A DNA stretch of 64,000 nucleotides from Gammaproteobacteria bacterium. Lineage in GTDB: Bacteria > Pseudomonadota > Gammaproteobacteria > Pseudomonadales > Azotimanducaceae. The first letter of the stretch is position 1, and every line of letters begins with the position of its first letter. The stretch is taken from NCBI GenBank assembly GCA_028824555.1, contig JAPPDJ010000048.1, positions 62,001 through 126,000 on the forward strand, written 5' to 3'. The notes below the pieces were generated by a model. That model did no database searches and was not told the DNA's origin. It was given only the letters and a program-made list of their open reading frames with translations. The position numbers were made by a program, and so were the translations under genes. Below, piece after piece: positions 8,681 to 17,867 of the stretch.

Positions 8681-10021
8681 TTACGCATCGCGGCCCATCC
8701 GACCCTGCCAGATTCCGGCGCGGTGTCGCAGCTCGTCGATGTCGATGGTTGGATAGCTGCCGTTCTCGTAACGGCATTCCCCGGCTACGTAGGCGTGGCT
8801 CACGCGGCTGCCGGCTGCGGTGTGGACGAGCTGCGCCGGCACGTCGTGCAGGGGTTGCATGGCGGGATGGTCCACGTCCACGGCGATGAAGTCTGCCTGC
8901 TTTCCGACTTCGAGCGAGCCTATGCGATCGGCCATGCCAAGAGCACGGGCGCCGCCCAACGTCGCCATTTCCAACGCTTCGGCGGCTGGCAGTGCCGTCG
9001 GGTCGCCGGTGGCAAGTTTGGCCAGCAAGGTCGCCATGCGGGCTTCGTGAAACAGGTCCAGGCCGTTGTTGGAGGCTGCGCCGTCTGTCCCGAGTGCCAC
9101 GTTGACGCCCGCTTCCCGGAACGACGGCACCGGGCAGATGCCGCTCGCTAGCTTGGTGTTGGACATGGGGCAGTGGATCACGCTGGCGCCGCATTCGGCG
9201 ATCATGGCGATCTCCAAGTCGGAAACTGCAGTCATGTGGACGGCCTGCAGGTTCTCCGTGAGCAGCCTTGCTTTTTCGAGGGTTTCGATGGGGCTCTGTC
9301 CGAGGCTGCGGCGCGCTTCGGCAACCTCGCCCTTGGTCTCGTGCAGGTGAATGTGTACGGCGGCGTCGAGTTCGTCGGCGAGCATGGCAATTCTTCGGAG
9401 CGCCGCTTCACCAGCGGTCCCTGTCGAATGCGGGCCGAAGCAGACGTCGACAAGCGGATCGGAGCGGCGTTCGTCGCGCAGTTTCAACCCTCGCTCAAAG
9501 CACTCGTCCAGGTTCTGCGACCAGGCGTTGGGGTGATTGATGATCGGGAAGGTCACCTGCATTCGGCAGCCGATTTGAGCGAGTTCTGCCACCGTCTCCG
9601 GGAAGTAGTACATGTCGCTGCCGGTGGTGGTGCCGCTTGCCAGCATCTCCGCCATCCCCAAGAGGGTACCGTCGGCAACGAAGTCCTCGTCCACCCAGCG
9701 GCCCTCCAAGGGCCAGATGGTTTCCTGAAGCCACGCCTCCAGGGATTGGCCTTCGCCCAGGCCGCGCAGCAGAGTCATCGCGAGATGGCCGTGGGCGTTG
9801 ACGAGGCCCGGCAGGAGCACGTGGTGGGGCAGGTTCCGGTGGGTTGCGCCCGGGTGTCGGGCCAGGACTCCACCGCGCTCGCCCATGTCGATGATGGTGT
9901 CGCCTGCGACAGCGATTGCGGCATCGTGGAGGACGACATTGTCCGGAGCGATCGGCAGCATGTGCTCTGCCGAGACCACGAGGTCGGCGTTACGGGCTGC
10001 GGACGGGGTTGCCGCGCTCAT
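8681..10021 (-). CDS. TRZ/ATZ-family amidohydrolase (5-methylthioadenosine/SAH deaminase-like)
   Basis: LPGLVNAHGHLAMTLLRGLGEGQSLEAWLQETIWPLE...HIHLHET...VNVALGTDGAASNN; start trimmed to ATG at 10021. Confidence 0.88.
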   Translation of the reverse strand: MSAATPSAARNADLVVSAEHMLPIAPDNVVLHDAAIAVAGDTIIDMGERGGVLARHPGATHRNLPHHVLLPGLVNAHGHLAMTLLRGLGEGQSLEAWLQETIWPLEGRWVDEDFVADGTLLGMAEMLASGTTTGSDMYYFPETVAELAQIGCRMQVTFPIINHPNAWSQNLDECFERGLKLRDERRSDPLVDVCFGPHSTGTAGEAALRRIAMLADELDAAVHIHLHETKGEVAEARRSLGQSPIETLEKARLLTENLQAVHMTAVSDLEIAMIAECGASVIHCPMSNTKLASGICPVPSFREAGVNVALGTDGAASNNGLDLFHEARMATLLAKLATGDPTALPAAEALEMATLGGARALGMADRIGSLEVGKQADFIAVDVDHPAMQPLHDVPAQLVHTAAGSRVSHAYVAGECRYENGSYPTIDIDELRHRAGIWQGRMGRDA

Positions 10022-10425
10022 GGGCAGCGCCGACCATAGGCCATGAACTCGAGCAAGTTGCCGTCGGGATCGCGTACATAGACGCTCGTTCCGGTCACTT
10101 TTCCGCCATTGCGACCGCCTTCGCGGGGTGCCGGCCCTTCGATGATTTCGATTTTGAGGTTCCGCAGGTGCCGGTCGATGCTCTCCACCGTTCCCTGCCA
10201 GACGAAGCAGAAGTCGCCGCAGCCGGGACGAGCCGACGGGCCGCGCAAAGTGAACCGTTCGTCGTTCCAAAGCTCGGGCGCGTGGAAGTTGATGCGGTTG
10301 TCGCCGAAGTGGATCGAATGGAGTCGCCCGCCGCGGCGCACGCCGAAGCCAAGCGCCTCATAGAACGCCAGCATCTCCTCAACGTTGGCAATGGGGATGG
10401 CAACGTGATCGAGACTGGCGATCAT
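10018..10425 (-). CDS. VOC/glyoxalase-family protein
   Basis: MIASLDHVAIPIANVEEMLAFYEALGFGV...TSVYVRDPDGNLLEFMAYG. Confidence 0.85.
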   Translation of the reverse strand: MIASLDHVAIPIANVEEMLAFYEALGFGVRRGGRLHSIHFGDNRINFHAPELWNDERFTLRGPSARPGCGDFCFVWQGTVESIDRHLRNLKIEIIEGPAPREGGRNGGKVTGTSVYVRDPDGNLLEFMAYGRRCP

Positions 10426-10494
10426 GGGTACGCTGGCAAGCGACCGATCCGGCAGCATGCCTCGATAGCGGATTGCTTGCGCACCTGACGGTGC

Positions 10495-10590
10495 GATGGA
10501 GGGCGGGACGCCCTCCGTCCGGAAGGGCCCTTCGCGTGCGAGGACCGGCTGCGCGCCTTCGGAGGGAGGGCGTCCCGCCCTCCATCCCAT
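10495..10590. repeat. Intergenic palindrome pair (GGAGGGcGGGACGCCCTCC family)
   Basis: gatggagggcgggacgccctcc...ggagggagggcgtcccgccctccatc; both halves are themselves palindromic. Confidence 0.8.
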
Positions 10591-10651
10591 CCGCGAGGGC
10601 ACGCCTCACGGGTTCGTAGTTGGAAAGCTGCCATCGCCATGGAAGGGGCCG

Positions 10652-11638
10652 TCACGCGACCCTCATTCCGCGCAGCTTCATGCCGGCGGCGCGGTAGCAG
10701 TTGTCGATCAGGCGCATTTGCTTGACGCCGTCCTCGGCGTCGGTCTCGAGCTTGGTGCCGTTCTTTACCGCGTCCACGAAGGCATCGAGCTGGAACTCGT
10801 AGGTGGGGCGCAGCGTGAGCTCCTCGTTCTTGGTGCCGGCGTCGGTGACGAGTTCGATGTTGTGCCCCATGTGCGGCACCAGAGGATTGCGCACGTTGAG
10901 CTTGCCGCGGGTGCCGGTGACGTTGAGGTAGGCCTCGAACGGTTGCCCCGCCTTCATGATGCCGGACGTGCGCCCCCGTGCGCCGCTGGGGAACAGGAGC
11001 TCCGGTTGCAGCAGGATGTCCACGTCCGGTGGCCCTTCCTCCGCCTTGGCAGACACCACTTCCGGCTCCTCGCCGGTGAAATGCCGCACCCACGAGAGCG
11101 GATAGCAGCCCATGTCCATCGTCGCGCCGCCGCCGGTGCCGTAGATCATGCGAATGTCGCCCGGGCGAGGCGAGCCGATGTTGAAGGCGCCTTCGAGCTC
11201 GACGAGTTCCCCGATGGCACCGTCGTGGTAGAGCTCCAAGGCGCGCTGGAACACCGGGTGGTAGCGATAGTGGAACGCCTCGATCAGCACGAGGCCCGTC
11301 TCGTGCGCCACGTCTGCCATCTCCCGCGCCTCGGCCTCGTTGCACGCGAACGATTTCTCGCAGAGGACGTGCTTGCCCGCCCGCAGCGCCTTGATGGTGT
11401 ATTCGCGATGGTGGCTGATGGGCAGCGGGTTGTAGACGGCATCCACGTCCGGGTGCGTCACCACCTCGTCGTAGCTGTCCACCACCTCGTCGATGCCCCA
11501 AGCCTCGGCGAACTCCTCCGCCCGCGAGCGGTCTCGCGCGGCAACGACGGTGACGCGCACCTCGTCGTTGTTGGCGGCGGGCTTGGTGAGTGCGTTCGGG
11601 GAGATGGCGGCAGCGCCGAGCGTTCCGATTCGAATCAT
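10652..11638 (-). CDS. Gfo/Idh/MocA-family oxidoreductase
   Basis: MIRIGTLGAAAISPNALTKPA...VDAVYNPLPISHHREYTIKALRAGKHVLCEKSFACN. Confidence 0.88.
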   Translation of the reverse strand: MIRIGTLGAAAISPNALTKPAANNDEVRVTVVAARDRSRAEEFAEAWGIDEVVDSYDEVVTHPDVDAVYNPLPISHHREYTIKALRAGKHVLCEKSFACNEAEAREMADVAHETGLVLIEAFHYRYHPVFQRALELYHDGAIGELVELEGAFNIGSPRPGDIRMIYGTGGGATMDMGCYPLSWVRHFTGEEPEVVSAKAEEGPPDVDILLQPELLFPSGARGRTSGIMKAGQPFEAYLNVTGTRGKLNVRNPLVPHMGHNIELVTDAGTKNEELTLRPTYEFQLDAFVDAVKNGTKLETDAEDGVKQMRLIDNCYRAAGMKLRGMRVA

Positions 11639-11690
11639 GGTGGTTGGCCTGATGGCGGAGTGGACGGGTTGGCAGCAATTGTAAGAGCAT

Positions 11691-11769
11691 GCGCGCCCTT
11701 CGGGCGCGTTGGCAGTTCGCTGCGCGAACGCGCGCCCTGTCGGGCGCGTTGGCAGTTCGCTGCGCGAAC
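11691..11769. repeat. Tandem duplication of an approximately 39-bp unit
   Basis: gcgcgcccttcgggcgcgttggcagttcgctgcgcgaac followed by gcgcgccctgtcgggcgcgttggcagttcgctgcgcgaac. Confidence 0.85.
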
Positions 11770-11836
11770 TGCTGGCCTTTCCAGGGGCCATCCGACGCAC
11801 ACTCACTCTTGGCGGGACCTTAGGCCCCTCGTCGGG

Positions 11837-12106
11837 TTAGAGATCGAGTTCCAGTTCCGGCGTGCGCGAGCCGGCGCAGCAAATGAGCACCCGGCCTGCC
11901 GCCTGCTCGTCCTCGCTCAGCACGAAGTCGCGGTGTTCGGGGGTGCCGGACAGCACGCTTTGCTCGCAGGCGCCGCAGATGCCGACGCCGCACGCGTAAG
12001 GCACTTCGATCCCGGCCGTCAGCAGCGAGTAGAGAATGGAGCCACCGGCAGGGACCGTCACGGCGGTCTCGCTGCGCGCCAGCTTGACGACGAACTCCTC
12101 GTTCAC
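11837..12106 (-). CDS. Stand-alone [2Fe-2S] ferredoxin
   Basis: YACGVGICGACEQSVLSGTPEHRDFVLSEDEQAAGRVLICCAGS: CxxxxCxxC...C plant-type 2Fe-2S motif as in phthalate dioxygenase reductase C-termini. Confidence 0.88.
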   Translation of the reverse strand: MNEEFVVKLARSETAVTVPAGGSILYSLLTAGIEVPYACGVGICGACEQSVLSGTPEHRDFVLSEDEQAAGRVLICCAGSRTPELELDL

Positions 12107-12141
12107 AGGTGTGCTCTTCCTATGACCTTGGCCGAAAGCCC

Positions 12142-13227
12142 TCAGGCGGTCTTCAGCTTCGGCTCGACAAGGCCGAGCTCGATCATCGTCTCACCAGTCT
12201 CGCGCAAGGTGTCTTCGATGGCGTGGGTTTCGAGCCCCAACTCGCCTCGCGCCTTGTCGCAATGCGCCCTTGGCGCGTCGTAGGGAGCCCCGTATTTCTC
12301 CACCATCGCCTCGTATTCCGGCAGCACGCCGCCGACGTCGATGTGCGGGAACAGCGCCTGCAGGTGGTCGTGCAGTTGCATGGCGGTGATCTCGCCGGAA
12401 TCGTCCGTGGCGCAGAGCATGTAGCGGGAGCCGTTGCCGCACACTTCGCTCTCGATCATCAACACCTCGGACTCGCCCACGTCGCGCACATCGACGATGT
12501 TCCAAAGCGCCTGCCAGCCGCGCCCGCACGGCTTGCCGGCCAGCATTCGCCCCAGGAAGAACTGCCACGAGCCGCGCAATTCATGCACCGGACTCAAGAG
12601 CGGCCCGAGCACCACACACGGGCAGACGGAGATGGCATCGAAGCGGCCATCCTCCTCGGCGAGCCGCGTCACCAGCCGCTCGCACTCCACCTTCGCCATG
12701 GAGTAGCCGACTTCGCCCTTCTCGACCAGATTGTCGGTGTTCCAGTTGGCGTCTTCGTCGCGGTTGTCGCTGGCCCAGTCGTCCTCCGTGTAGCGATGCC
12801 CGGGCGGCGAGGGATGGCCGATGGCGGCGAAGGAGCTCGTGTAGATGAGCCGCTTCACGGTGCCGGCCCGCTTCACCGAACCGATGATGTTGTGCACGCC
12901 GCCGATCGCTCCGTCATACACCTGCTGCGGATTGTTGGCACCCCCATAGCCCATGGGCGTCCCCACATGCAGCACCGCGCTGCAATCCCGAAACGGCGCG
13001 TCGTATGAGCCTTCCTCGAGCAGATTGGCCTGATGCAGCGAGACGTTGCCCGGATGCTGGTCGTTCAACGCGAGCAGGAACTCCGTCTTGTCTTGGTTCG
13101 ATGTGTCGGTGACGCAGGCACGAACGTCGTAGCCACGCTTCATGAGCGCAATGACGGTGTGTGCACCGATGTAGCCGGAAGCGCCGGTGACGGCGACCGG
13201 GCCGTCGGATGCAGCGACAGAAGGCAT
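12142..13227 (-). CDS. NAD-dependent epimerase/dehydratase (dihydroflavonol-reductase-like)
   Basis: MPSVAASDGPVAVTGASGYIGAHTVIALMKRGYDVRACV...VGYSMAKVECERL. Confidence 0.85.
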   Translation of the reverse strand: MPSVAASDGPVAVTGASGYIGAHTVIALMKRGYDVRACVTDTSNQDKTEFLLALNDQHPGNVSLHQANLLEEGSYDAPFRDCSAVLHVGTPMGYGGANNPQQVYDGAIGGVHNIIGSVKRAGTVKRLIYTSSFAAIGHPSPPGHRYTEDDWASDNRDEDANWNTDNLVEKGEVGYSMAKVECERLVTRLAEEDGRFDAISVCPCVVLGPLLSPVHELRGSWQFFLGRMLAGKPCGRGWQALWNIVDVRDVGESEVLMIESEVCGNGSRYMLCATDDSGEITAMQLHDHLQALFPHIDVGGVLPEYEAMVEKYGAPYDAPRAHCDKARGELGLETHAIEDTLRETGETMIELGLVEPKLKTA

Positions 13228-13296
13228 ATGGGGAGTCTCCTGGGAGTCGTGGTTGCTGTCGGCGCGCCCCTGAGGGCGCGCTTGTATAGTAATCGG

Positions 13297-14325
13297 ATGA
13301 GCAACAAGACGCCGGGGTTCGTGACGATGGAACGGGACGAGTGGCTCGCGCAGGTGGACGAGGAGGTGATCGAGCCGGAGTTGCCGATCTGCGATCCACA
13401 CCACCACCTTTGGGATCATCCCGGCAGTCGCTACCTGCTCGATGAGCTGCTCGCCGACATCGGCAGCGGCCACAACGTGGTCTCGACGGTATTCATGGAG
13501 TGCGCCTCCATGTACCGCGCCGACGGCCCCGAAGCCATGAAGCCGGTGGCGGAAACGGAGTTCGTCAACGGCATCGCGGCGATGAGCGCGTCGGGCGGCT
13601 ATGGCGATGCGAGAGCCTGCGCCAGCATCGTGGGCTTTGCGGACTTGAACTTGGGCTCAGCAGTTGGCGACGTGCTCGACGCCCACGACCACGTCACGGA
13701 CCGCTTCTCCGGCATCCGCCACGCCGCCGGCTGGGACACGAGCGACGATGTTCGCAACTCGCACACCGCTCCCACCGAAGGGATGCTGGCCACGCCCAAG
13801 TTCCGCGAGGGCTTCGCCGAGCTCGGCAAGCGCGGGATGACGTTCGACGCGTGGCTCTACCATCCGCAGATCGCGGAAGTCACCGACCTCGCCCGGGCAT
13901 TCCCCGAACAGCCGATCATCTTTGACCACTTCGGCGGCCCGCTTGGCATCGGCCCGTACGAAGGCAAGCAAGCAGAGATCTTCGCCCAGTGGAAGCAGGA
14001 CGTGGCGGAACTGGCAACCTGCGAAAACGTCGTCGCCAAGCTCGGGGGCCTCGTCATGGCCATCAACGGCTTCGGCTTCCACAAGCGCGAACGCCCGGCC
14101 ACGTCGGACGAACTCGTGGCCGCCACTCGCGACTACCACCTGCACATGATCGACTGCTTCGGCGCAGACCGCTGCATGTTCGAAAGCAACTTCCCGGTGG
14201 ACAAGGTGAGCTGCAGCTACCGCGTGCTGTGGAACTCGTTCAAGAAAATCGCGGCCGGGTGCTCGGATACAGAAAAGGCGGCGCTCTTCCACGACACCGC
14301 GGCACGCACGTACTTGCTCCGCTAA
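13297..14325 (+). CDS. Amidohydrolase-family (TIM-barrel) metal-dependent hydrolase
   Basis: ICDPHHHLWDHPGSRYLLDELLADI...IIFDHFGGPLG...FGADRCMFESNFPVDK. Confidence 0.88.
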   Translation: MSNKTPGFVTMERDEWLAQVDEEVIEPELPICDPHHHLWDHPGSRYLLDELLADIGSGHNVVSTVFMECASMYRADGPEAMKPVAETEFVNGIAAMSASGGYGDARACASIVGFADLNLGSAVGDVLDAHDHVTDRFSGIRHAAGWDTSDDVRNSHTAPTEGMLATPKFREGFAELGKRGMTFDAWLYHPQIAEVTDLARAFPEQPIIFDHFGGPLGIGPYEGKQAEIFAQWKQDVAELATCENVVAKLGGLVMAINGFGFHKRERPATSDELVAATRDYHLHMIDCFGADRCMFESNFPVDKVSCSYRVLWNSFKKIAAGCSDTEKAALFHDTAARTYLLR

Positions 14326-14344
14326 GCAGCCAACGGAGATCGAG

Positions 14345-15256
14345 ATGAAGGCCGATCCAGCTTCCGCCGAAGAAGTCGAAATCTACGGCGACACGTTTGC
14401 CGTGCCGGGCCTCGCGTCATGGCTCGCGGATGTGGAGGAGCAGGGCTTTGTGGTGGTGCCCGACTGGCTTGATGCGGAACGTGTGGAACGCTTGGGCACA
14501 GAACTCAGGCGCGACGTCAATCCCATCCGAGAGCTGATGGGAGACGGCCACACCGTGCGCGCCCACAACCTGCTCGCCAAGACCCGTTGCGTGGATGACT
14601 TGGTCTGCGACCCACGCCTGCTGGCCTTGGCGCAGGGCGTACTCGGCTACCAGATCCAAGTCTCCGTCGTGGTCATGTTCGACCTGTTGCCGGGCGCCAA
14701 GGCGCAGGGGCTGCATCAGGACGACGGCCTGTGGCCCGTGCCCCGGCCCCATCCGCCGTTCGTGCTAAACGCCGTCATCGCCGTGGAGGACTTCACCAAG
14801 GCCAACGGGGCCACCATGCTGGTGCCGGGCTCGCACAAGTGGCACGACCAACCCGTGCGCCAACCGCCGGACGTCGAGCCCGTCCAGATGGAGATGAAGG
14901 CCGGCTCCCTGCTTGCCTGGACAGGCGCCATGTGGCACAGCGGCGGCGCCAACACCACAACCGACCAAAGCCGCCTGGCCGTGGACATCAACTTCAACCT
15001 CGCATACCTGCGCCAACAGGAGAATCAGTACGTCGGCGTCCCCTGGGAGGAAGTGGCGAAGATGCCGAAGCGCCTCCAACGGGTACTCGGCTACCAGCCA
15101 GGATTGTCCGTCGCAGGCCCGGGCATGGTGGACCTACGCGATCCCCTCGACATGCTGGGCCGAGTGTCCTTCGGCTACGACATCAACGCCCCGGACATGC
15201 CGCCTCTGGCACCACCGAACCCGCCACCCTTTCGGGCCGGAAGTGCCCGCAACTAG
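14345..15256 (+). CDS. Phytanoyl-CoA dioxygenase (PhyH)-family protein
   Basis: GLHQDDGLWPVPRPHPPFVLNAVIAVEDFTKANGATMLVPGSHKW...GSLLAWTGAMWHSGGANTT: HxD...H Fe(II)-binding pattern. Confidence 0.88.
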   Translation: MKADPASAEEVEIYGDTFAVPGLASWLADVEEQGFVVVPDWLDAERVERLGTELRRDVNPIRELMGDGHTVRAHNLLAKTRCVDDLVCDPRLLALAQGVLGYQIQVSVVVMFDLLPGAKAQGLHQDDGLWPVPRPHPPFVLNAVIAVEDFTKANGATMLVPGSHKWHDQPVRQPPDVEPVQMEMKAGSLLAWTGAMWHSGGANTTTDQSRLAVDINFNLAYLRQQENQYVGVPWEEVAKMPKRLQRVLGYQPGLSVAGPGMVDLRDPLDMLGRVSFGYDINAPDMPPLAPPNPPPFRAGSARN

Positions 15257-15279
15257 ATAGCGATGGATCGGAGCCCAAG

Positions 15280-16026
15280 GTGATCGACGAGGAACGCATT
15301 GCCGAACTGCGCGTGTGGGGCTTCACCATCATCCACGACGTGTTGGACAAGGCCACCGCAGCACAGATACGCGATTTCGTGATCGACAACACCCTCCGCA
15401 TCGGCGTCGAGCACGGGTACCGAGGCACGGCGCTCCACCTTGCGAACCTGGTGACCCTCGATCCAATGTTCCTGCCGGTCATCGACCACCCGGCAATCCT
15501 GCCCTACATTGAAGCGATCATGGGGCCGAACTTGATCCTCGGTTCACTGAACGCCCGCGTCGTGCGACCCGGCGACGGTCACCAAGGGCTGCACGGCGAT
15601 GTGCCGCTCGACATGCTTCGCCACGGCGAAAACGCCCCGCTGATGATGAATACCGTGTGGGCACTGTCGGATCTCAACCCCGAAAACGGCGGCACTCGCC
15701 TCGTGCCCGGCAGCCACCAAAGCCCCCTTCGGCACCCGCCGCCGGGCCTTTCGCTCCCTCACGAAATGCAGCCGGAGGTGCCGGCCGGCTCGGTCGTCAT
15801 CTTCCACGGCCAAACCTGGCACGGCGGCGGCGCAAACCAGGGCAACGAACTGCGCGCCGCCATGTTCGGCCACTACCGCAACAGCCTCTGGCTACGCTTC
15901 CAATGCGACCCCCACGACGGCTTCCGCGAAGAGTGGCTCGCGGACATGACCACCCGCCAAAAGGAGTTGCTGCGAATGACCAACGGCGTCGACCACCGCC
16001 ACGGCGCGGATTTCTACGAACGGTAA
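15280..16026 (+). CDS. Second PhyH-family dioxygenase
   Basis: GLHGDVPLDMLRHGENAPLMMNTVWALSDLNPENGGTRLVPGSHQ...GSVVIFHGQTWHGGGANQG; GTG start inferred. Confidence 0.85.
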   Translation: MIDEERIAELRVWGFTIIHDVLDKATAAQIRDFVIDNTLRIGVEHGYRGTALHLANLVTLDPMFLPVIDHPAILPYIEAIMGPNLILGSLNARVVRPGDGHQGLHGDVPLDMLRHGENAPLMMNTVWALSDLNPENGGTRLVPGSHQSPLRHPPPGLSLPHEMQPEVPAGSVVIFHGQTWHGGGANQGNELRAAMFGHYRNSLWLRFQCDPHDGFREEWLADMTTRQKELLRMTNGVDHRHGADFYER

Positions 16027-16139
16027 CGGGCAGCCTGTCGCTCCTCTTCAACACGCCGCTGTCCGCGTCGTAGGGACGCAAAGTCCAACAGGCTGCTAAC
16101 GAACCAGGTAGCCGAGCTCCCGAACTGGTGCACCAATGA

Positions 16140-16718
16140 CTAGCTTTCGGGCACCTCGTGGAGCACCGCGTCGACATCCCGGCCGGCCTTGAGCCAGTTG
16201 CGCGGCGTGAAGTCCTCCAGATCGGGATCGGCAGTCGTGAGCCAGCGCTGCGCCGAAACTGGGTCGCGATCGGTGATTTCCTGATTCACGCGTCCGATGT
16301 TGGGTACGAGCGCCCGAGCGGTCAACTGAAAGCTCGGGAGGTGGAGGCGCCCCTCGATTCGCATCGCGTAAAGGTTTCCGTCACGTATCATCTGCCGAAT
16401 ACGCACCGGGGTGACGCCGAGCCTCTCGGCAACCGTCACCGGGGTGAGGCTCGTCGCCCTGATCGCAGCGAACTCAATGGCGTAGTCGAGCATCGGATCC
16501 GTGGCGTCGGGCCGTTCGTCGACATCGACCCCCGCCCGTTCCAACATGGCGATCTCCGCTTCGGTCAACTCGGTACGACTCGGCCCATACAAGGCCGCTT
16601 CGAGTTCGTTTATCGCCTCCTGCAACGCACAGTTCAACGTCTCCGGCGCCACGGACTTCAGTCCATGCAGGTGGAAGTAGCGCTGCTCGGCAAGACTTTC
16701 GTCCTGACGCATAGCCAC
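16140..16718 (-). CDS. HTH protein with possible DUF2384 (MbcA/ParS/Xre)-like C-terminus
   Basis: HTH-like VAERLGVTPVRIRQMIRDGNLYAMRIEGRLHLPSFQL, then VSAQRWLTTADPDLEDFTPRNWLKAGRDVDAVLHEV, which resembles toxin-binding antitoxin C-termini. Confidence 0.5.
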   Translation of the reverse strand: MAMRQDESLAEQRYFHLHGLKSVAPETLNCALQEAINELEAALYGPSRTELTEAEIAMLERAGVDVDERPDATDPMLDYAIEFAAIRATSLTPVTVAERLGVTPVRIRQMIRDGNLYAMRIEGRLHLPSFQLTARALVPNIGRVNQEITDRDPVSAQRWLTTADPDLEDFTPRNWLKAGRDVDAVLHEVPES

Positions 16719-16814
16719 CCGCCAATGTCTCCTATCGACCTGTTCCGCCGATAGTATGCGAAATGCGCAGTTGGCAATCGGTGGGCGGGCTCAACCGCTT
16801 CAGAAGCGGCTCAG

Positions 16815-17345
16815 CTAGTCGATGAGGCCCTCCGCCTTCAGGCGTGCCGTTACCTTCTCCTGAACGCCGGGCATGACGCGGAGCGCCCATTGCTGGCCGA
16901 GTTGCATGCTCTCTTGCATGATTCTCGGCGTGACCTCGAGCATCTTTCGGCCAAGCGGCGTCTCGTAGAACGCGATCATGTTGCGGACGTCTTGGTGGGT
17001 GAAGTGCCGCGCATAGATCGGGACGAGTTCGTCGAGAAGGCTGCCGTCTGACAGCAACTCCGTGATGGTCTCTGCGGCGATGTCACGGCATCTGGCCACG
17101 GACTCCGGGGTATCCACCCCGGTCAGCTGCACCATTTGCTGAGCCATCAGGTCGCCGAACTGGCGCCCCATGTCGGCAGCCTTGGTCACTTCCATGAGCC
17201 GTTCGATGTCAGCCTCCAGTTCCGACGGAACCGCCTGCTCATCCGCTACGACGCCGCCCGCGTATGTTGCCAGAGTAGCCAAGACCCATGCCACACGAGG
17301 TCGCCAACGTCTGTTCAAATGCCGTTCTCCAAATATGCCCAACAT
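16815..17345 (-). CDS. DUF2059-domain exported protein
   Basis: LVPIYARHFTHQDVRNMIAFYETPLGRKMLEVTPRIMQESMQLGQQW. Confidence 0.82.
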   Translation of the reverse strand: MLGIFGERHLNRRWRPRVAWVLATLATYAGGVVADEQAVPSELEADIERLMEVTKAADMGRQFGDLMAQQMVQLTGVDTPESVARCRDIAAETITELLSDGSLLDELVPIYARHFTHQDVRNMIAFYETPLGRKMLEVTPRIMQESMQLGQQWALRVMPGVQEKVTARLKAEGLID

Positions 17346-17534
17346 GGCGATTGTACGAGGCGCGGCGGGTACATGCCCTACCTACTGTGTTTACAACACC
17401 TCAGTGTGGGACGGCGCGACACTAGCCGATGAACGGACATGAGCAAAGTGGCCCTGACGGTCGGTGGATGGCGAATCCCCGAACTTTAGCCTAAGCATGC
17501 TACGCTTTGTGTACACACTTCTTTGGGGAGTCGC

Positions 17535-17867
17535 ATGGTCTCGGCCACCTCTTTCAGCGTTCGTGACCTGAGACAGCGCTCGGCGGAACTGCTTCGAAAC
17601 GCAGAGGACGGGCGGCTTGCAATCATCACCAAGCATGGACGGCCAACCATTCTTGCCGTTCCCTTCGACGATCGGCTGCTCGATGTCGGCGTGCATCGTG
17701 CGCTCGCACTGTGCCTGTTTGAGCAAAGCCAGCTGACTTTGGCGCAGGCTGCCAAGGTGGCCGACCTAAGTGTCGAGGATTTCATGGGACTGCTTGACCA
17801 GGCAGGCGTAGTGGCGGTGGACTACCCGCCATCGGAAATCGAGGACGAGTTGCGCGCGGTCTCGTGA
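17535..17867 (+). CDS. Fusion antitoxin: Phd/YefM-like N-terminus plus UPF0175-like C-terminus
   Basis: FSVRDLRQRSAELLRNAEDGRLAIITKHGRPTILAVPFDDRLL (Phd-like), then ALALCLFEQSQLTLAQAAKVADLSVEDFMGLLDQAGVVAVDYPPSEIEDEL (UPF0175-like). Confidence 0.75.
   Translation: MVSATSFSVRDLRQRSAELLRNAEDGRLAIITKHGRPTILAVPFDDRLLDVGVHRALALCLFEQSQLTLAQAAKVADLSVEDFMGLLDQAGVVAVDYPPSEIEDELRAVS

Noticed and set aside
10495-10590. Simple rho-independent terminator
   Set aside because: No T run after the stems and the same units recur between unrelated genes in both orientations; better described as REP-like repeats.
11691-11769. CRISPR array
   Set aside because: Only two directly abutting repeats with no spacers.
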